The notes: a model not told the origin generated them from the letters alone. Shown: positions 43,664 to 54,740, counted from the first letter of the stretch. The stretch is 64,000 nucleotides of DNA from Bacteroides sp. GM023 (GCF_014750685.1 NZ_JAAXGE010000014.1:1-64000), one strand, 5' to 3'. Program-made: numbers and translations.

Positions 43664-44722
43664 TTAATTCTTCACGTAAACAGGTGCAAAATCTTCTCTT
43701 GCTACACCACGACTATGTGCAACCAATGTATCTTCTGTCTCAAACTTCAATCCATTGCCGAAATCGACAGTATACTTCAAGTAAATAGCATCGCGGTCTT
43801 TATTTCCCCAGCTATTCTTCTCACCATCTTGCACAAACTTACCTGTACCTGTAGCCGTAACGCCACCCAATCCCGATACTACACATTCGTCACCATTGAA
43901 AGTCATCAGTAACTGATAGTTGATATTACGAGGATTATCAGTCGTACCCAGATTGGTGGTAACAGTAAGAATCGTTTCAGTCAAAGATTTTGTTGTAGTC
44001 TGACAAATTTCATCATTTTCCACATATTCATTCCGACGGCTATTCTCAGTAACCACTCCGTTTTCAGTCACTTTGTCTATACCGTGACGCAAATACTTAC
44101 CAGTCCATTTATTGATATACCTCACACAATAAAGCACATAATCATGTGGTTGTTCCAACCACATTGCCGAATTGCACCTAATAGCTTCCGCACCTTCGGA
44201 CAAAGTTCCACTCAAGATACGGTCGGCATTGGTCACCCCTGTCATCACCAAAGGAATAACATAGGTTGTAGTCAAAGCCTCGGGATCGGCAAAAAAAGCA
44301 TCAGTAAACGATACTTCCACACCATTCATCAGTACCTTATTCAGAGATATCTTATCACCGGATAAAGTATAGTAGTTGGAAGGCATGGCTTTCACCGGAA
44401 CATTATCCGATGCAGAAGTGTATGAATAATAAAGATTATCACATAAAGTCTTGTCTACTGCAATATCTATTGTGATATTTTTCTTATTAGCAAAAACACC
44501 GCCCATGGTGGCATTTATTTTACACTTATGAGCATTGTCAAGTGTCGTATCATACTCATCTTCCCCCATAACCAGCGTTCTCACCGGATACTGGGTTGCA
44601 AAGTAGACAGAAGTACCGCCCTCATAATCGGGAAATTCATTATCTTGATTTTCACAGGATGTCATCGTCCATGAAGCAAAGACTCCAACTGATATGGCAG
44701 ATATTAATTTAAATAATTTCAT
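43664..44722 (-). CDS. Surface glycan-binding-type lipoprotein (XusE-like, DUF1735/DUF5627)
   Basis: 352 residues. Lipobox TMTSCENQ near residue 23. N-terminal beta-sandwich with the DUF1735-type opening (VYFATQYPVRTLVMGEDEY), then CKINATMGGVF and a second domain (ITIDIAVDKTLCDNL, PLVMTGVTNADRIL). This fits the DUF1735 + DUF5627 composition of XusE-like proteins that sit after the second SusD in xylan clusters. Binding rather than catalytic role is likely; ligand is inferred. Confidence 0.8.
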   Translation of the reverse strand: MKLFKLISAISVGVFASWTMTSCENQDNEFPDYEGGTSVYFATQYPVRTLVMGEDEYDTTLDNAHKCKINATMGGVFANKKNITIDIAVDKTLCDNLYYSYTSASDNVPVKAMPSNYYTLSGDKISLNKVLMNGVEVSFTDAFFADPEALTTTYVIPLVMTGVTNADRILSGTLSEGAEAIRCNSAMWLEQPHDYVLYCVRYINKWTGKYLRHGIDKVTENGVVTENSRRNEYVENDEICQTTTKSLTETILTVTTNLGTTDNPRNINYQLLMTFNGDECVVSGLGGVTATGTGKFVQDGEKNSWGNKDRDAIYLKYTVDFGNGLKFETEDTLVAHSRGVAREDFAPVYVKN

Positions 44723-44754
44723 ATTCTTCGTTATTTAGCATTTTACAATTAAGA

Positions 44755-46542
44755 TTACTTCCATCCGGCATTTTGCTCCAAATTGCTCCATTTCATTACT
44801 TCGCCAAAAGGTAACGGGCCGTATATCATATAACTTTCATACTTTCTTTTTTCCACCGTCAGCGGAGTATAGTTCATCGTAGAGCCACTCTTGCTAATTT
44901 CCACACCAAGAGCCGTTTCGTTCAGTTCTGTCAAACCAACATTCCAGCGGCGTAAATCCCAGAAGCGGAAGTTTTCGAAGCAAAGCTCAAGGCGACGCTC
45001 ATTACGGATTAATTTACGCATTTCGTCCTTATCGTTCTTTATGCTCTCCAAATAAGCATCTCCATTATCCGCACCTACACCAGCACGTGTACGAATGGCT
45101 TTAATTACATCATAAGCACTAAAAAGATGTCCGTTCCTGCCTTGTGGTCCCCAAGCTTCATTAGCTGCTTCCGCATAAATCAGGAACATCTCTGTGTAGC
45201 GGATACGTGCCGTATAATGCTTCTTCTTTGTGTTATACTGCGAATTTGGGTTACATTCTTTACGTAACAGTTTACGTAAATAATAACCTGTACGAGTCGA
45301 TTTCCCACTTTCCTTATTCACAACGTCCGTATTGGTTCCGTAAGCTCCCGTAATAATTTCCGTATCACTGGGGCCTTGCTTACCGCCATTATACACAATA
45401 TATTTTTCCAAACGCGGATCACGATTGTCATACGGTTTATCAGCTTCGTAATCGCCTTGTGTCTTCGATATAGGATAGCCATTCTTCATCGGGAAGGCAT
45501 CTACCAGATTCTGTGTAGGATTAACACGGCCATTTCCGTAAAGCGACGGCGGAAAATTAGCCGCTTCCAACGTATTATTTTCATCCGTACTACCGCGCCA
45601 AATAACCTCTGCCGGACTACCACCCGTTCCATAATCTTTGTCTGCAAGTGTATACCACTCTAATCCTTCGGCATCCAGTCCACAACCACCGCCACCGTTA
45701 GCTTTTTCTACAATTTCGGCTGCATAATCGGCAGCTTGTCCCCAAGTCATCCCCGACTCGCCTTGAAATGCCGGACTTGCAGCCAACAAAGCCGCCTGTG
45801 CACGAACAGCCATAGCAATACGTCCGGTCATCAAACCTCTAAATTCTTCACCACAAACACGACGATAATCACTGGCATTTGTCACGCCGATGTTTTTATA
45901 TTTTGCCGGAATCTCACTATCGACAAATTTCTTATAATCAAGCGGCAACAACTCGATAGCCTTATTGGCATCTTCCAGAATCTGGTTAACACAGTCGGAA
46001 TAAGTAGCACGCGCATGATTAAAATCAGCATCCGGCCCTTCCGATTTTAATAAAATAGGTACGCCCATCAATGTACCGTCTACAGTCTTGCCACCATGTG
46101 CACGCAGCAGATAATACATATGAAGTGCACGCAACCCGTAAGCCTCGCCTTTCAAGCGGTCAAGAAACATAGTAGCGATGCGTTCGTCTTTCGCCCACTC
46201 TACCTTATCCACATTTTCCAAAAAAAGATTGGTGTATTGGATAGCATTGAAGCGATTCTGCCATTGAGATACCGGATTGTTATTGGCAGTCCAGGAACCT
46301 GTAGCCATACGCAGATAGTTACTGGAAATCTCATTAGTCACGGCATCATCCGTAGCCAAGTCACTTGTGGGCGATGTCTCGTAAGGAAGTATAATATAAG
46401 CGTTCGCAAGGATACCTTGTGCATAGCCCGGTTCTTTGTACATGGCTTCAAGGTTTCTGTTATTTTCCAGTGCCGGCTCAAACAAGTCATCACAGGCTGT
46501 CAGCAGAGGTAATAAAACCAATAATTTGAATATATTTTTCAT
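44755..46542 (-). CDS. SusD/RagB nutrient-binding lipoprotein (XusD position)
   Basis: 595 residues. Lipobox LTACDDLFEP near residue 16. SusD fold with TPR-like helices: N-terminal QGILANAYIILPYE, the SQWQNRFNAIQYTNLFLENV region, YYLLRAHGGKTVDGTLMGVPILL, and the C-terminal RNERRLELCFENFRFWDLRRWN signature in parts. Outer-membrane surface lid for the SusC that precedes it (35 nt gap). Likely binds xylo-oligosaccharides. Confidence 0.92.
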   Translation of the reverse strand: MKNIFKLLVLLPLLTACDDLFEPALENNRNLEAMYKEPGYAQGILANAYIILPYETSPTSDLATDDAVTNEISSNYLRMATGSWTANNNPVSQWQNRFNAIQYTNLFLENVDKVEWAKDERIATMFLDRLKGEAYGLRALHMYYLLRAHGGKTVDGTLMGVPILLKSEGPDADFNHARATYSDCVNQILEDANKAIELLPLDYKKFVDSEIPAKYKNIGVTNASDYRRVCGEEFRGLMTGRIAMAVRAQAALLAASPAFQGESGMTWGQAADYAAEIVEKANGGGGCGLDAEGLEWYTLADKDYGTGGSPAEVIWRGSTDENNTLEAANFPPSLYGNGRVNPTQNLVDAFPMKNGYPISKTQGDYEADKPYDNRDPRLEKYIVYNGGKQGPSDTEIITGAYGTNTDVVNKESGKSTRTGYYLRKLLRKECNPNSQYNTKKKHYTARIRYTEMFLIYAEAANEAWGPQGRNGHLFSAYDVIKAIRTRAGVGADNGDAYLESIKNDKDEMRKLIRNERRLELCFENFRFWDLRRWNVGLTELNETALGVEISKSGSTMNYTPLTVEKRKYESYMIYGPLPFGEVMKWSNLEQNAGWK

Positions 46543-46577
46543 AATTTCGTTCTTTAATTATTGAAATCGTAATAACA

Positions 46578-49412
46578 TTAGAAAGTAGCAGTCACACCCA
46601 AATTATAGAATCGGCATTGCGGACTGGAACCAACGTTCAATTCCAACGTCTTGCGCTCTTTAGAAATAGTGAGTAAATCGGAACCACTGATGTAAGCGGA
46701 TACTCCATGAACAAAACTATTCTTAAACCACTTTGAAGGAAGGTCATACGTCACCTGCACTTTAGCTAAACGGAAAGCATCTGTCTTATACATCCAAAAG
46801 TCAGAAGAATAAAAGTTATTCGTTCCACTTTCCGTAGTCAGGCGCGGATAAGTAGCTGTTGCTGCTGTCTCGGGTGTCCAGCGATTACGAACTACTGCCG
46901 AATACTTATCTTCACCGGATATCCAGTAATAAGATTCATTGTTTTTCATGCCATGACCGCCAAACTCTCCTATACCCAATACAAAGAAAGTCAATCCTTT
47001 CCATTTGGCAGTCAGGTTTACGCCCAACGTTAGAGGAGCTCCATACCAGCCACCACGAGCCAGATAAACTTGGTCTTTATCATCAATTACGCCATCATTA
47101 TTTTGGTCTACATATTTCAAGTCACCCGGTTTTATCGTACCGCCAAGACGTTGTTCCGGAGAATCGATTATATCCTGTTCATCCTTGAAGAAACCAACAC
47201 ATTGCAATCCCCAAATACCATCAATTGAGTATCCTTCACGATATTGATATTTATCCTGATACAACTCATCCCGTTTGGTAGCCTTAGTAGCGTAATAAGT
47301 AGCGGCAACACCTGCTGTAAAATCTACTTTTCCAAAACGCTTGTTGTAATTCACATTCAGGTCAAATCCCATACGACGGTCATTGTCATAGTTGATATAC
47401 GGGCGGAACGAAGACGTAGGATAATAAGTAAAGAAGTACTCCGGATATTGCGTAGTAGAAGTTACGAGTTTACCTTCAATTGAGTTGACAAAGAATGAAG
47501 CGTCTGCCGTAATCATGCGATTCCACAAAGATGTTTTCAGATTTACGGAGAACTCTTTACGCTTGATAAAACTCAAGTCCTCATTCGCACCTTGCTTGGA
47601 ATTAGTAGAGTGCATCGATACACTTTCGCGCCATCCCCACCATGCGCCATCCGACTGATTGTAATAGCCGTCATACATATAATAGTCATTAATTCCCAAA
47701 TCCGTATTCAAGATACTGCCGGATACACTCAACATCAAGTCGTCCACTACCGGAGAATCTTTGAGGAAGTTCTCATTAGACAATCTCCATCCTACTGTCA
47801 AAGAGGGTGAGAAAGCTTTACGATGTCCCGGAGCCAACTTCGCAGAATGTATAATTGCTCCACCAAAATCTGCATAGTATTTATTACGGAAATTATAATC
47901 CAACTGCATACCTAAATTCACATTGCTTGTCTTATGATATTGTCCTGAATAGCTCTGCTGATAACCGGAAGCAATCAACATGGCAGACAAGTGGTGATCA
48001 TCATTAAACGTATTCTGGTAGTTGAACTGACCGGAGAATAAGACTGTTTGATTATCCGTGCTTCCGCTTATATTCTGTACACCGGATTTCTTGTCTTCAT
48101 TGTATTTTTTCAAACCTACAATAATATCTTTTCCGCCATTATTAGACCAAGTAGGAGCATATGTGGCGTAACTGTTATTGTAAGAAGTATTGTAAGCAGT
48201 AGAGTAATCTACAGAAAACTGTGTCTGAAAAGAGAGGCCTTTCAATACCTTGTCCAAACCAATGTTTACTCCGGCATCAAATTGAAACAGACGTTTGGTT
48301 GACTTGCTATACCCCGAAGCATAAAAGTCTCCAAAGACATTCGTCATATCCGACTGTGTACCTGCCAGGAAGTATTTTCCATCAACTATATTATTACTGT
48401 TTGTCACCAAATCCCATGCGCTGACTGCATTGGCATCAATATAACTTAGCGGAATCAACGGAGAAATACGATTGGGACGCAATGTAGAAGCAGCACTCCA
48501 GTAATAAGCACCATTGGCACTACGTGAATTGGAGAAAGAAACATTGGCATTCACATAAGCCGTGATAAAGTCGTTCAATGTCAAATCTACATTACCACGG
48601 ATATTCAAACGGTCGGCTCCATTATGCTTCGCCTCACCAAACTTAAACATATCATTGGAACGGAGATAGCTAATATTGGTATAAAAGCGCGCACGATGAT
48701 TACCACCGGAAATCTCGGCTGTAACATCCGAACGATTATATGCTTTTTTTATGTAATCCGACGAGAACATATTCACATTAGCGTAACGGTAGGGATTCTC
48801 ACCGGAACCATAATGATAAATGTCTTCCGCACTATAGAGCGCACCAAGCCCATCATTCGCACGTGCTTCATTATAAAGAGTCATGTATTCGGCGGAACCT
48901 AAATATTCAGGATAACTTTTCGCCACATAAAATCCTGTATTGGCACGCACGTCCACCTGAAGGTCTGTATTCTTACCTCTCTTTGTTGTAATCATGATTA
49001 CTCCTTTAGCTGCACGGCTACCATAAAGCACCACTGCCTGTGCACCTTTCAAGAAAGTAATCTGGCTGATTTCCGTAGGAGAAATATAATCAATCTCACG
49101 GGGAACGCCATCCACCAATATCAACTTTTCATCCATACCCCACAATGAGTTCCCATTGTAACCACCGACATATCCCTGCATATTGGTCAAGCTCCACGTA
49201 TTGTAGTTCTTCTTCGTCAATTCCTCAATGTTCACCACTGAGGCACCACCTAATAAATCATTCTGAGAAACCTTTCGGAAAGCCACCTGCACCAACGAAT
49301 CGTTTTGCAGCAAACCTGTATTATTTCCCGTCAACTCTTGTGCGCCGGCAGAAATTACAACCGGAAAAACAAGCATCGTACAAAGAATGAATCTCTTATA
49401 TATATGTTTCAT
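46578..49412 (-). CDS. SusC/RagA outer-membrane transporter without the N-terminal carboxypeptidase-D domain (XusC position)
   Basis: 944 residues. Signal peptide of about 25 residues, then only about 40 residues before the plug (KLILVDGVPREIDYISPTEI, YGSRAAKGVIMITTKRG). The usual 80-residue carboxypeptidase-D-like domain and its GYGxQ TonB-box region are absent. The barrel is normal and ends LYNLGVTATF-like. Works with the SusD downstream to import xylo-oligosaccharides. Confidence 0.92.
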   Translation of the reverse strand: MKHIYKRFILCTMLVFPVVISAGAQELTGNNTGLLQNDSLVQVAFRKVSQNDLLGGASVVNIEELTKKNYNTWSLTNMQGYVGGYNGNSLWGMDEKLILVDGVPREIDYISPTEISQITFLKGAQAVVLYGSRAAKGVIMITTKRGKNTDLQVDVRANTGFYVAKSYPEYLGSAEYMTLYNEARANDGLGALYSAEDIYHYGSGENPYRYANVNMFSSDYIKKAYNRSDVTAEISGGNHRARFYTNISYLRSNDMFKFGEAKHNGADRLNIRGNVDLTLNDFITAYVNANVSFSNSRSANGAYYWSAASTLRPNRISPLIPLSYIDANAVSAWDLVTNSNNIVDGKYFLAGTQSDMTNVFGDFYASGYSKSTKRLFQFDAGVNIGLDKVLKGLSFQTQFSVDYSTAYNTSYNNSYATYAPTWSNNGGKDIIVGLKKYNEDKKSGVQNISGSTDNQTVLFSGQFNYQNTFNDDHHLSAMLIASGYQQSYSGQYHKTSNVNLGMQLDYNFRNKYYADFGGAIIHSAKLAPGHRKAFSPSLTVGWRLSNENFLKDSPVVDDLMLSVSGSILNTDLGINDYYMYDGYYNQSDGAWWGWRESVSMHSTNSKQGANEDLSFIKRKEFSVNLKTSLWNRMITADASFFVNSIEGKLVTSTTQYPEYFFTYYPTSSFRPYINYDNDRRMGFDLNVNYNKRFGKVDFTAGVAATYYATKATKRDELYQDKYQYREGYSIDGIWGLQCVGFFKDEQDIIDSPEQRLGGTIKPGDLKYVDQNNDGVIDDKDQVYLARGGWYGAPLTLGVNLTAKWKGLTFFVLGIGEFGGHGMKNNESYYWISGEDKYSAVVRNRWTPETAATATYPRLTTESGTNNFYSSDFWMYKTDAFRLAKVQVTYDLPSKWFKNSFVHGVSAYISGSDLLTISKERKTLELNVGSSPQCRFYNLGVTATF

Positions 49413-49454
49413 TGTTTATTCATTTATAATTATACATTCAGTAATCTTCAGGAA

Positions 49455-51455
49455 TTACCATCCCGGATTCTGCGGGAATTCAGCATACAGATATACATCA
49501 CCATCCAGTAAGGGGAACCAATAATGTTTCGTTCCGAATACTCGTTTCAAGATTGTAACCTCACGGAAGTTCTTCACTTCAGCTTCTGCCGGATCGTTAT
49601 TCTTATAAAAATCTTCATTTTCAACACGCTCAAACTCCTGTGAGGTCTTGACCGTATAAGGCTCTTCAGTCAACAGCAGCCAACGCTGCAAATCATTGAA
49701 GCGGAAACCTTCGAAAGACAACTCGACAGCACGTTCACGACGGACTTCGTCCATAAATTTCTGACTGTTGGAAACATACTCCGGACAAAGAGTACCGTTT
49801 TCATCATCAGGGGAGCCACCACCCACAGGGCCTACTCCTGCACGTTTACGCAATGTATTGATAGCAGCTACCGCAGTCTTACTGAAGTTGGTAGACTTAC
49901 CGGCCGCGCCATTTACCGCTGCACAAGCCTCGGCATACATCAGATAAATATCAGCCAGGCGCATATAAGGTAAATAAGTATGGAGGTTACCCGACCAGTT
50001 GTAAAGTCCATCATATTTATTGGCCTGATGTGGCACTAACTTCTGAATGAAGTAACCGGTACGGCTGGCATTAGCCACAGCTCTCATTGCTCCACCTGTA
50101 TACAAGGTACAATAACGCAGAAATTCCTTGTCAGCTTCGGGAATAGCAGCATTGACATAATGAAATCCATCGAACACAATGTCATGGTAAAAACGGGCAT
50201 CACGATTCCTGAATGGAAATTTCTCACTGAAACCGGATTTAGACTTATCCTCACTCAAAGGCAATCCATTCCCCATACCATACAGATTCACATAGTTGGC
50301 AGTAGGCTGATGAATGATATTATCATGTTCAATCAAACCATAAATCTTGGGTCCCCACAATTTGGTCATATTCCAGTTACTGCCATTGAAGTCTTCAGAC
50401 GGACCACGGAAAATAGCTTCCGTAGTACCCGGCATCTTCCAGTTCTGACCGGTGGTATAGAATATTTCCGAATAACTATTGGAAGCAGATGCCGACTTGG
50501 TATGATTATAAATATCACTATAATCGAACTCCGCTAACGCATATTGTGTCTGCCCGCTTTCTACAAGTGTGAGTAATTCCCCGAATGCTTCGGCAGCTTT
50601 CTTTGCATATTCCGTATTGTAACTGTAAGTATGGGTACCACCTAAGCGTGCGCCATGCTCCATCAAAGGACTGGCAGCCCAAAGGTAATTTTTACCCAAA
50701 TAGCCTAATGCCATTATTTTGTTAATACGCAAATCATTCTTGCCCGCAGTCTGTTTACCGACAGTTGTGTTATCCCAATTAATCGGAAGCAAGTCCGCTG
50801 CCTGGCGAAAATCGGACGCTGCTTTGTCCGCGCATTCTTGATAGCTCAAACGTGGCAAAGACATTTTATCTGTAGCCGATAAAACTGTATCGATATAGGG
50901 CAAGCCACCAAAATATTGCATCATTTCCAAATGCCACCACGCACGGAAAAAGTAGAGTTGACCTGCAATCAGACTTTTTTCTTCATCTGTAGCTTCCGTC
51001 AATCTATCCAAGTTGTCGATACCTATGTTAGTTTTACGGATGCAATACCAGGCATGCGGCCACAATGAATGTTTAAACTTGGCAGTACCGTCACTATTCG
51101 GATGATAAGTAGCTTTAGGATCACTGCCCGTACGATAGAGCCAGCATTGATTATTGGTAGACCATGCACGGAAGTTACCCAAATCAACTTGATGTGTCAT
51201 GTGACTATCACCTTCCGGGTTGAATATTTCATCATCTCCCCAATTCCAGGAAGTAGTATAATTGTTCTTCTCCTTATCAGGGATACAGTTGTAAATCTCC
51301 TCGATAAAGCCTTGAAAGTTCCTGAAGTTCTTAAAAGCTTCTTCTTCTGAAACGGTAGAGTCAGCTTCCTTGTCCAGATAGTCTTCGCAAGATGAAAATC
51401 CCAACGAGAGGAGTAATAAGCCGCCGCATAAAAGAGTTCTGTATATTTTTCTCAT
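49455..51455 (-). CDS. SusD/RagB nutrient-binding lipoprotein (XusB position)
   Basis: 666 residues from ATG 51455 (MRKIYRTLLCGGLLLLSLG), giving lipobox FSSCEDYL. SusD features include FRNFQGFIEEIYNCI, the LAGQLYFFRAWWHLEMMQYFGG-type helix, LRKRAGVGPVGGG and the C-terminal RERAVELSFEGFRFNDLQRW in parts. It starts 10 nt after the XusA-like SusC stop. Surface xylan binding is expected. The extra 10-residue start upstream would put residues before the signal peptide and is rejected. Confidence 0.92.
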   Translation of the reverse strand: MRKIYRTLLCGGLLLLSLGFSSCEDYLDKEADSTVSEEEAFKNFRNFQGFIEEIYNCIPDKEKNNYTTSWNWGDDEIFNPEGDSHMTHQVDLGNFRAWSTNNQCWLYRTGSDPKATYHPNSDGTAKFKHSLWPHAWYCIRKTNIGIDNLDRLTEATDEEKSLIAGQLYFFRAWWHLEMMQYFGGLPYIDTVLSATDKMSLPRLSYQECADKAASDFRQAADLLPINWDNTTVGKQTAGKNDLRINKIMALGYLGKNYLWAASPLMEHGARLGGTHTYSYNTEYAKKAAEAFGELLTLVESGQTQYALAEFDYSDIYNHTKSASASNSYSEIFYTTGQNWKMPGTTEAIFRGPSEDFNGSNWNMTKLWGPKIYGLIEHDNIIHQPTANYVNLYGMGNGLPLSEDKSKSGFSEKFPFRNRDARFYHDIVFDGFHYVNAAIPEADKEFLRYCTLYTGGAMRAVANASRTGYFIQKLVPHQANKYDGLYNWSGNLHTYLPYMRLADIYLMYAEACAAVNGAAGKSTNFSKTAVAAINTLRKRAGVGPVGGGSPDDENGTLCPEYVSNSQKFMDEVRRERAVELSFEGFRFNDLQRWLLLTEEPYTVKTSQEFERVENEDFYKNNDPAEAEVKNFREVTILKRVFGTKHYWFPLLDGDVYLYAEFPQNPGW

Positions 51456-51465
51456 GGTATTTTGA

Positions 51466-54400
51466 TTATAATGTAAATTTAACACCCAAGTTGAAACGTT
51501 TCACTGTAGGATAAGCACCCTGATTACCGGAACCGGCAAAATTCGATTCACGGTCATCCGGCATCTTAGACCATACCCATAAGTTATTTCCATTCAAATA
51601 AACCTTCAGGTTCTTCACACCCAGTTTCCGTACCCAGCCATCTGTAAAGGTGTAAGCTATCTCGGCATTTTTCAGACGAATGTAGGAACCGTCATAATAG
51701 TATTGTGTACCATTGCTGTAACCACTCACTTTTGACAACCAGCGGGGAGTTACTACATCAGCCGCATCCCCTGCATCAGACCACCAGGTACCTTGGTCAT
51801 ACACCGTATTCATCTGGCTACCGAAACTGGTCAACTGAACGACACGGGTCACATTGTTCACACCATAAAACTGCACAAACGCACTGAATCCCTTCCATTC
51901 AAAACCAAGAGTGGCATTATACGTGTTTTGTGGAGTATCAGAGTAACCATAAGGAGCCTGGTCTTTACTGTCAACCACACCGTCTCCATTGAAATCGACA
52001 ATATAATAGTCGCCGGGAAGACGTTGTGAATTGTTTGTATCATGCTGCGGGCTACCAATCACATCATCATAGGAATTCAAATATCCATTATCAATATATG
52101 CCTTATTCTGGCCAATGGCATAACCTGCCACCTTTTGATAACCTGCCAACAATGGGGCATCATCTTTCTCGAGTATTTTATTCTCTGCATGGGTCATACT
52201 CATATTAGCCCAAACACGCATTTTGTTGGCAAACGTCTTGTTAATACGAAGTTCCAGTTCATATCCCTTGGTCTTAACCTTACCCAGGTTGGCGGTAACT
52301 GCCGTAGCACCGAAATAAGAAGGAATGGCACGATTACTGCCACCAACCAGAATATCGGTACGTCTGTCATTGAAGATTTCCACGCTACCGGCAATCAAGC
52401 CATCCAGGAATGAGTAATCAATACCAAAATTCAATTTCTTTACTTTTTCCCAGTGCACATCAGAATTGCCTACTGCCGATTCACGATACCAGGTATAAGG
52501 GCTTTCACCACGATCTACATCCAAAGACGAAGTTCCACCATAAGCCCATTGGTTCATATACAACCAGCGTGTGCTTACATTATCATCACCGATTTCACCA
52601 TAAGAAGCGCGAAGTTTCAACATATCCAGAATCCTGCGTTCTTTCAGAAACTTCATAAACGGCTCTTCACTGACCATCCATCCGATAGCGCCGGAATTAA
52701 AGAAAGCGAAACGGTTCTCCTTGCTGAACTTCTCAGAACCGTTATAGGCACCATTATATTCGATAAAATACCGATCAGCCCAGTTGTAAGTAGTACGGAA
52801 TGCCCAGTCTTCACGATAGTGGGGAATCTCGCTACCCGTGGCCGTTTCCTGACGGCTGAACAGCCCCATAAGAGTAACATCATGCTTTCCAAAACTACGT
52901 GCCCAGTTCACTTGTGCCTGATAGTTAAGATTACGCTGCGTTGCCCAATTCTTGACTTCACCACCTTCTGTATTCCACATTACTCCCTGCATAAAATCAA
53001 AACCGGTATTGTTATCATACGATTTTTTATAACTGACTTCACCCGTATCCGGGTCAATCCATTTATGTTGAGCATCGTTAAACAAGTCATTAATACCACG
53101 CTTCCATTCCACAAACGTATTATCCCAAGAAACCGCAGCTCTCGCTGTCAAACCTTTTGTGATAAATTTCAAATCCTGCTCCAGCGCAAAGTCAGTCGTA
53201 ATCTGCGTAGTAGTAGTGGTCATCGTACCACCCAACGAAACATTTTCCGCAGAATTGGTTACATTCGAGATATTCGGATAATATCCCCATGAACCATCCG
53301 AGTATTTGGGAAGGAACACATCCGGAGCAATATTATATGCTCCCGCCCATTGTTGGGCAATCGACCAGTCGGCCGAACTATCATAATTGGAATTATTATA
53401 AGGAGTTTTCTTATATCCATTGGAGCCTGCCACGTTTACCTTGAAAACAGTACTCTTGGTTACCTGAAAGTCCAGATTACTACGTACATTAATGCGGTCA
53501 TATCCATAGCCGGAGTTATAATCACGTCCATTATCAAAAACGTCAAACAAGTCACCTTCATGTACATAGTCAACCGAAGCGAAATATTTCACAAAGCGTG
53601 TACCACCACTGACGTTCACATTCGCATTGTAGGACATTGCATAATCTTTGAACAATACATCCTGCCAATCCACATTCGGATAGCGTTCTGCTTCTTCAAG
53701 GTTAGCCGGATTGCGGTACTTATTAATAATTGCCTGCGGCTTTATGTACGACCATGAGTCAGGATATAAGCTCAACTCATGCTCAATGGCTACGTTACGT
53801 GCCATTAACGCAGCATAAGAATCCAACTTGTTAGGAAGTCTGGAAGGCACCTTCATTGTGGCATTAGCAGCTACATTTATTTGAGCAGCTCCCTCAGTTC
53901 CACGTTTGGTAGTAACCAGAATAACGCCATTTGCACCCTTCACACCATAAACTGCAGTGGCAGAAGCATCTTTCAATACGGAAATGGATTGTACAGAGGC
54001 AATGTCCACACTACTCATCGGACGTTCTATACCATCCACCAGTACCAGCGGATCACTATTGTTCCAGGAACTAGCTCCACGAATCGTTATTTTCGGTTCT
54101 TCTTCGCCCGGCATACCGGAACTCTGAGTCGTTATAACACCCGGCAAGTTACCGGTCAACGCCGCACCGATATCGGATATACCAGCCGCCCGTTCCAAAA
54201 CCTTGCCCGTAGTCTGCGTGATAGCACCTACCACACTGGCCTTTTTCTGCTGACCATAACCTACGACTACAACTTCATCCAGTTGTTGTGAATCATCTTC
54301 CAGGATTACTTTTATCAATCTTCCGGAAATTTTCACCTCTTGTGCTTTCATGCCAACAAATGAAACGACAAGGATAGACTTCTCATTGGGCACGGTCAAT

Positions 54401-54606
54401 ACAAAATTTCCATCTATATCTGATACCGTACCTATTGAACTATTTCCTTTTAAAACCACCGAGGCACCAATAATAGTTTCCCCATTGCCGTCCACGACCA
54501 TTCCCTTCACCGTTATCCCCTTCTGTGCCGACACCGTCAGACAACTGAGCAGCATAAACAGAAACAGGTAAAGAATCTTTTGATTTTTTTCTGTTACATT
54601 TTTCAT
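51466..54606 (-). CDS. SusC/RagA TonB-dependent outer-membrane transporter (XusA position)
   Basis: 1046 residues. Signal peptide (ILYLFLFMLLSCLTVSAQ), carboxypeptidase-D-like domain (VKGMVVDGNGETIIGASV, then SDIDGNFVLTV), the DEVVVVGYGQQKKASVVGAI TonB-box region near residue 112, plug (IRGASSWNNSDPLVLVDGIE) and a 22-strand-type barrel ending RFNLGVKFTL. Imports xylan fragments with the SusD after it. An alternative start lies 6 nt upstream. It follows GH43 after 128 nt that hold a small GATAGCT-TC-AGCTATC hairpin, and may have its own promoter there. Confidence 0.94.
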   Translation of the reverse strand: MKNVTEKNQKILYLFLFMLLSCLTVSAQKGITVKGMVVDGNGETIIGASVVLKGNSSIGTVSDIDGNFVLTVPNEKSILVVSFVGMKAQEVKISGRLIKVILEDDSQQLDEVVVVGYGQQKKASVVGAITQTTGKVLERAAGISDIGAALTGNLPGVITTQSSGMPGEEEPKITIRGASSWNNSDPLVLVDGIERPMSSVDIASVQSISVLKDASATAVYGVKGANGVILVTTKRGTEGAAQINVAANATMKVPSRLPNKLDSYAALMARNVAIEHELSLYPDSWSYIKPQAIINKYRNPANLEEAERYPNVDWQDVLFKDYAMSYNANVNVSGGTRFVKYFASVDYVHEGDLFDVFDNGRDYNSGYGYDRINVRSNLDFQVTKSTVFKVNVAGSNGYKKTPYNNSNYDSSADWSIAQQWAGAYNIAPDVFLPKYSDGSWGYYPNISNVTNSAENVSLGGTMTTTTTQITTDFALEQDLKFITKGLTARAAVSWDNTFVEWKRGINDLFNDAQHKWIDPDTGEVSYKKSYDNNTGFDFMQGVMWNTEGGEVKNWATQRNLNYQAQVNWARSFGKHDVTLMGLFSRQETATGSEIPHYREDWAFRTTYNWADRYFIEYNGAYNGSEKFSKENRFAFFNSGAIGWMVSEEPFMKFLKERRILDMLKLRASYGEIGDDNVSTRWLYMNQWAYGGTSSLDVDRGESPYTWYRESAVGNSDVHWEKVKKLNFGIDYSFLDGLIAGSVEIFNDRRTDILVGGSNRAIPSYFGATAVTANLGKVKTKGYELELRINKTFANKMRVWANMSMTHAENKILEKDDAPLLAGYQKVAGYAIGQNKAYIDNGYLNSYDDVIGSPQHDTNNSQRLPGDYYIVDFNGDGVVDSKDQAPYGYSDTPQNTYNATLGFEWKGFSAFVQFYGVNNVTRVVQLTSFGSQMNTVYDQGTWWSDAGDAADVVTPRWLSKVSGYSNGTQYYYDGSYIRLKNAEIAYTFTDGWVRKLGVKNLKVYLNGNNLWVWSKMPDDRESNFAGSGNQGAYPTVKRFNLGVKFTL

Positions 54607-54740
54607 TACCATTAGTTTAAGATGTTAATTAACTACTTCGTTTTCTCATCATCAATCATTATCGGATAGCTTCAGCTATCGTCATACATACAATCTATTT
54701 CCATTCATTTATAATATTAAGAAATAAGGGGGTATCGCAT

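Noticed and set aside
52453..53292. 279-residue open frame opposite the first SusC
   Set aside because: Composition is that of an antisense frame of a SusC barrel; no recognisable fold and no start context.
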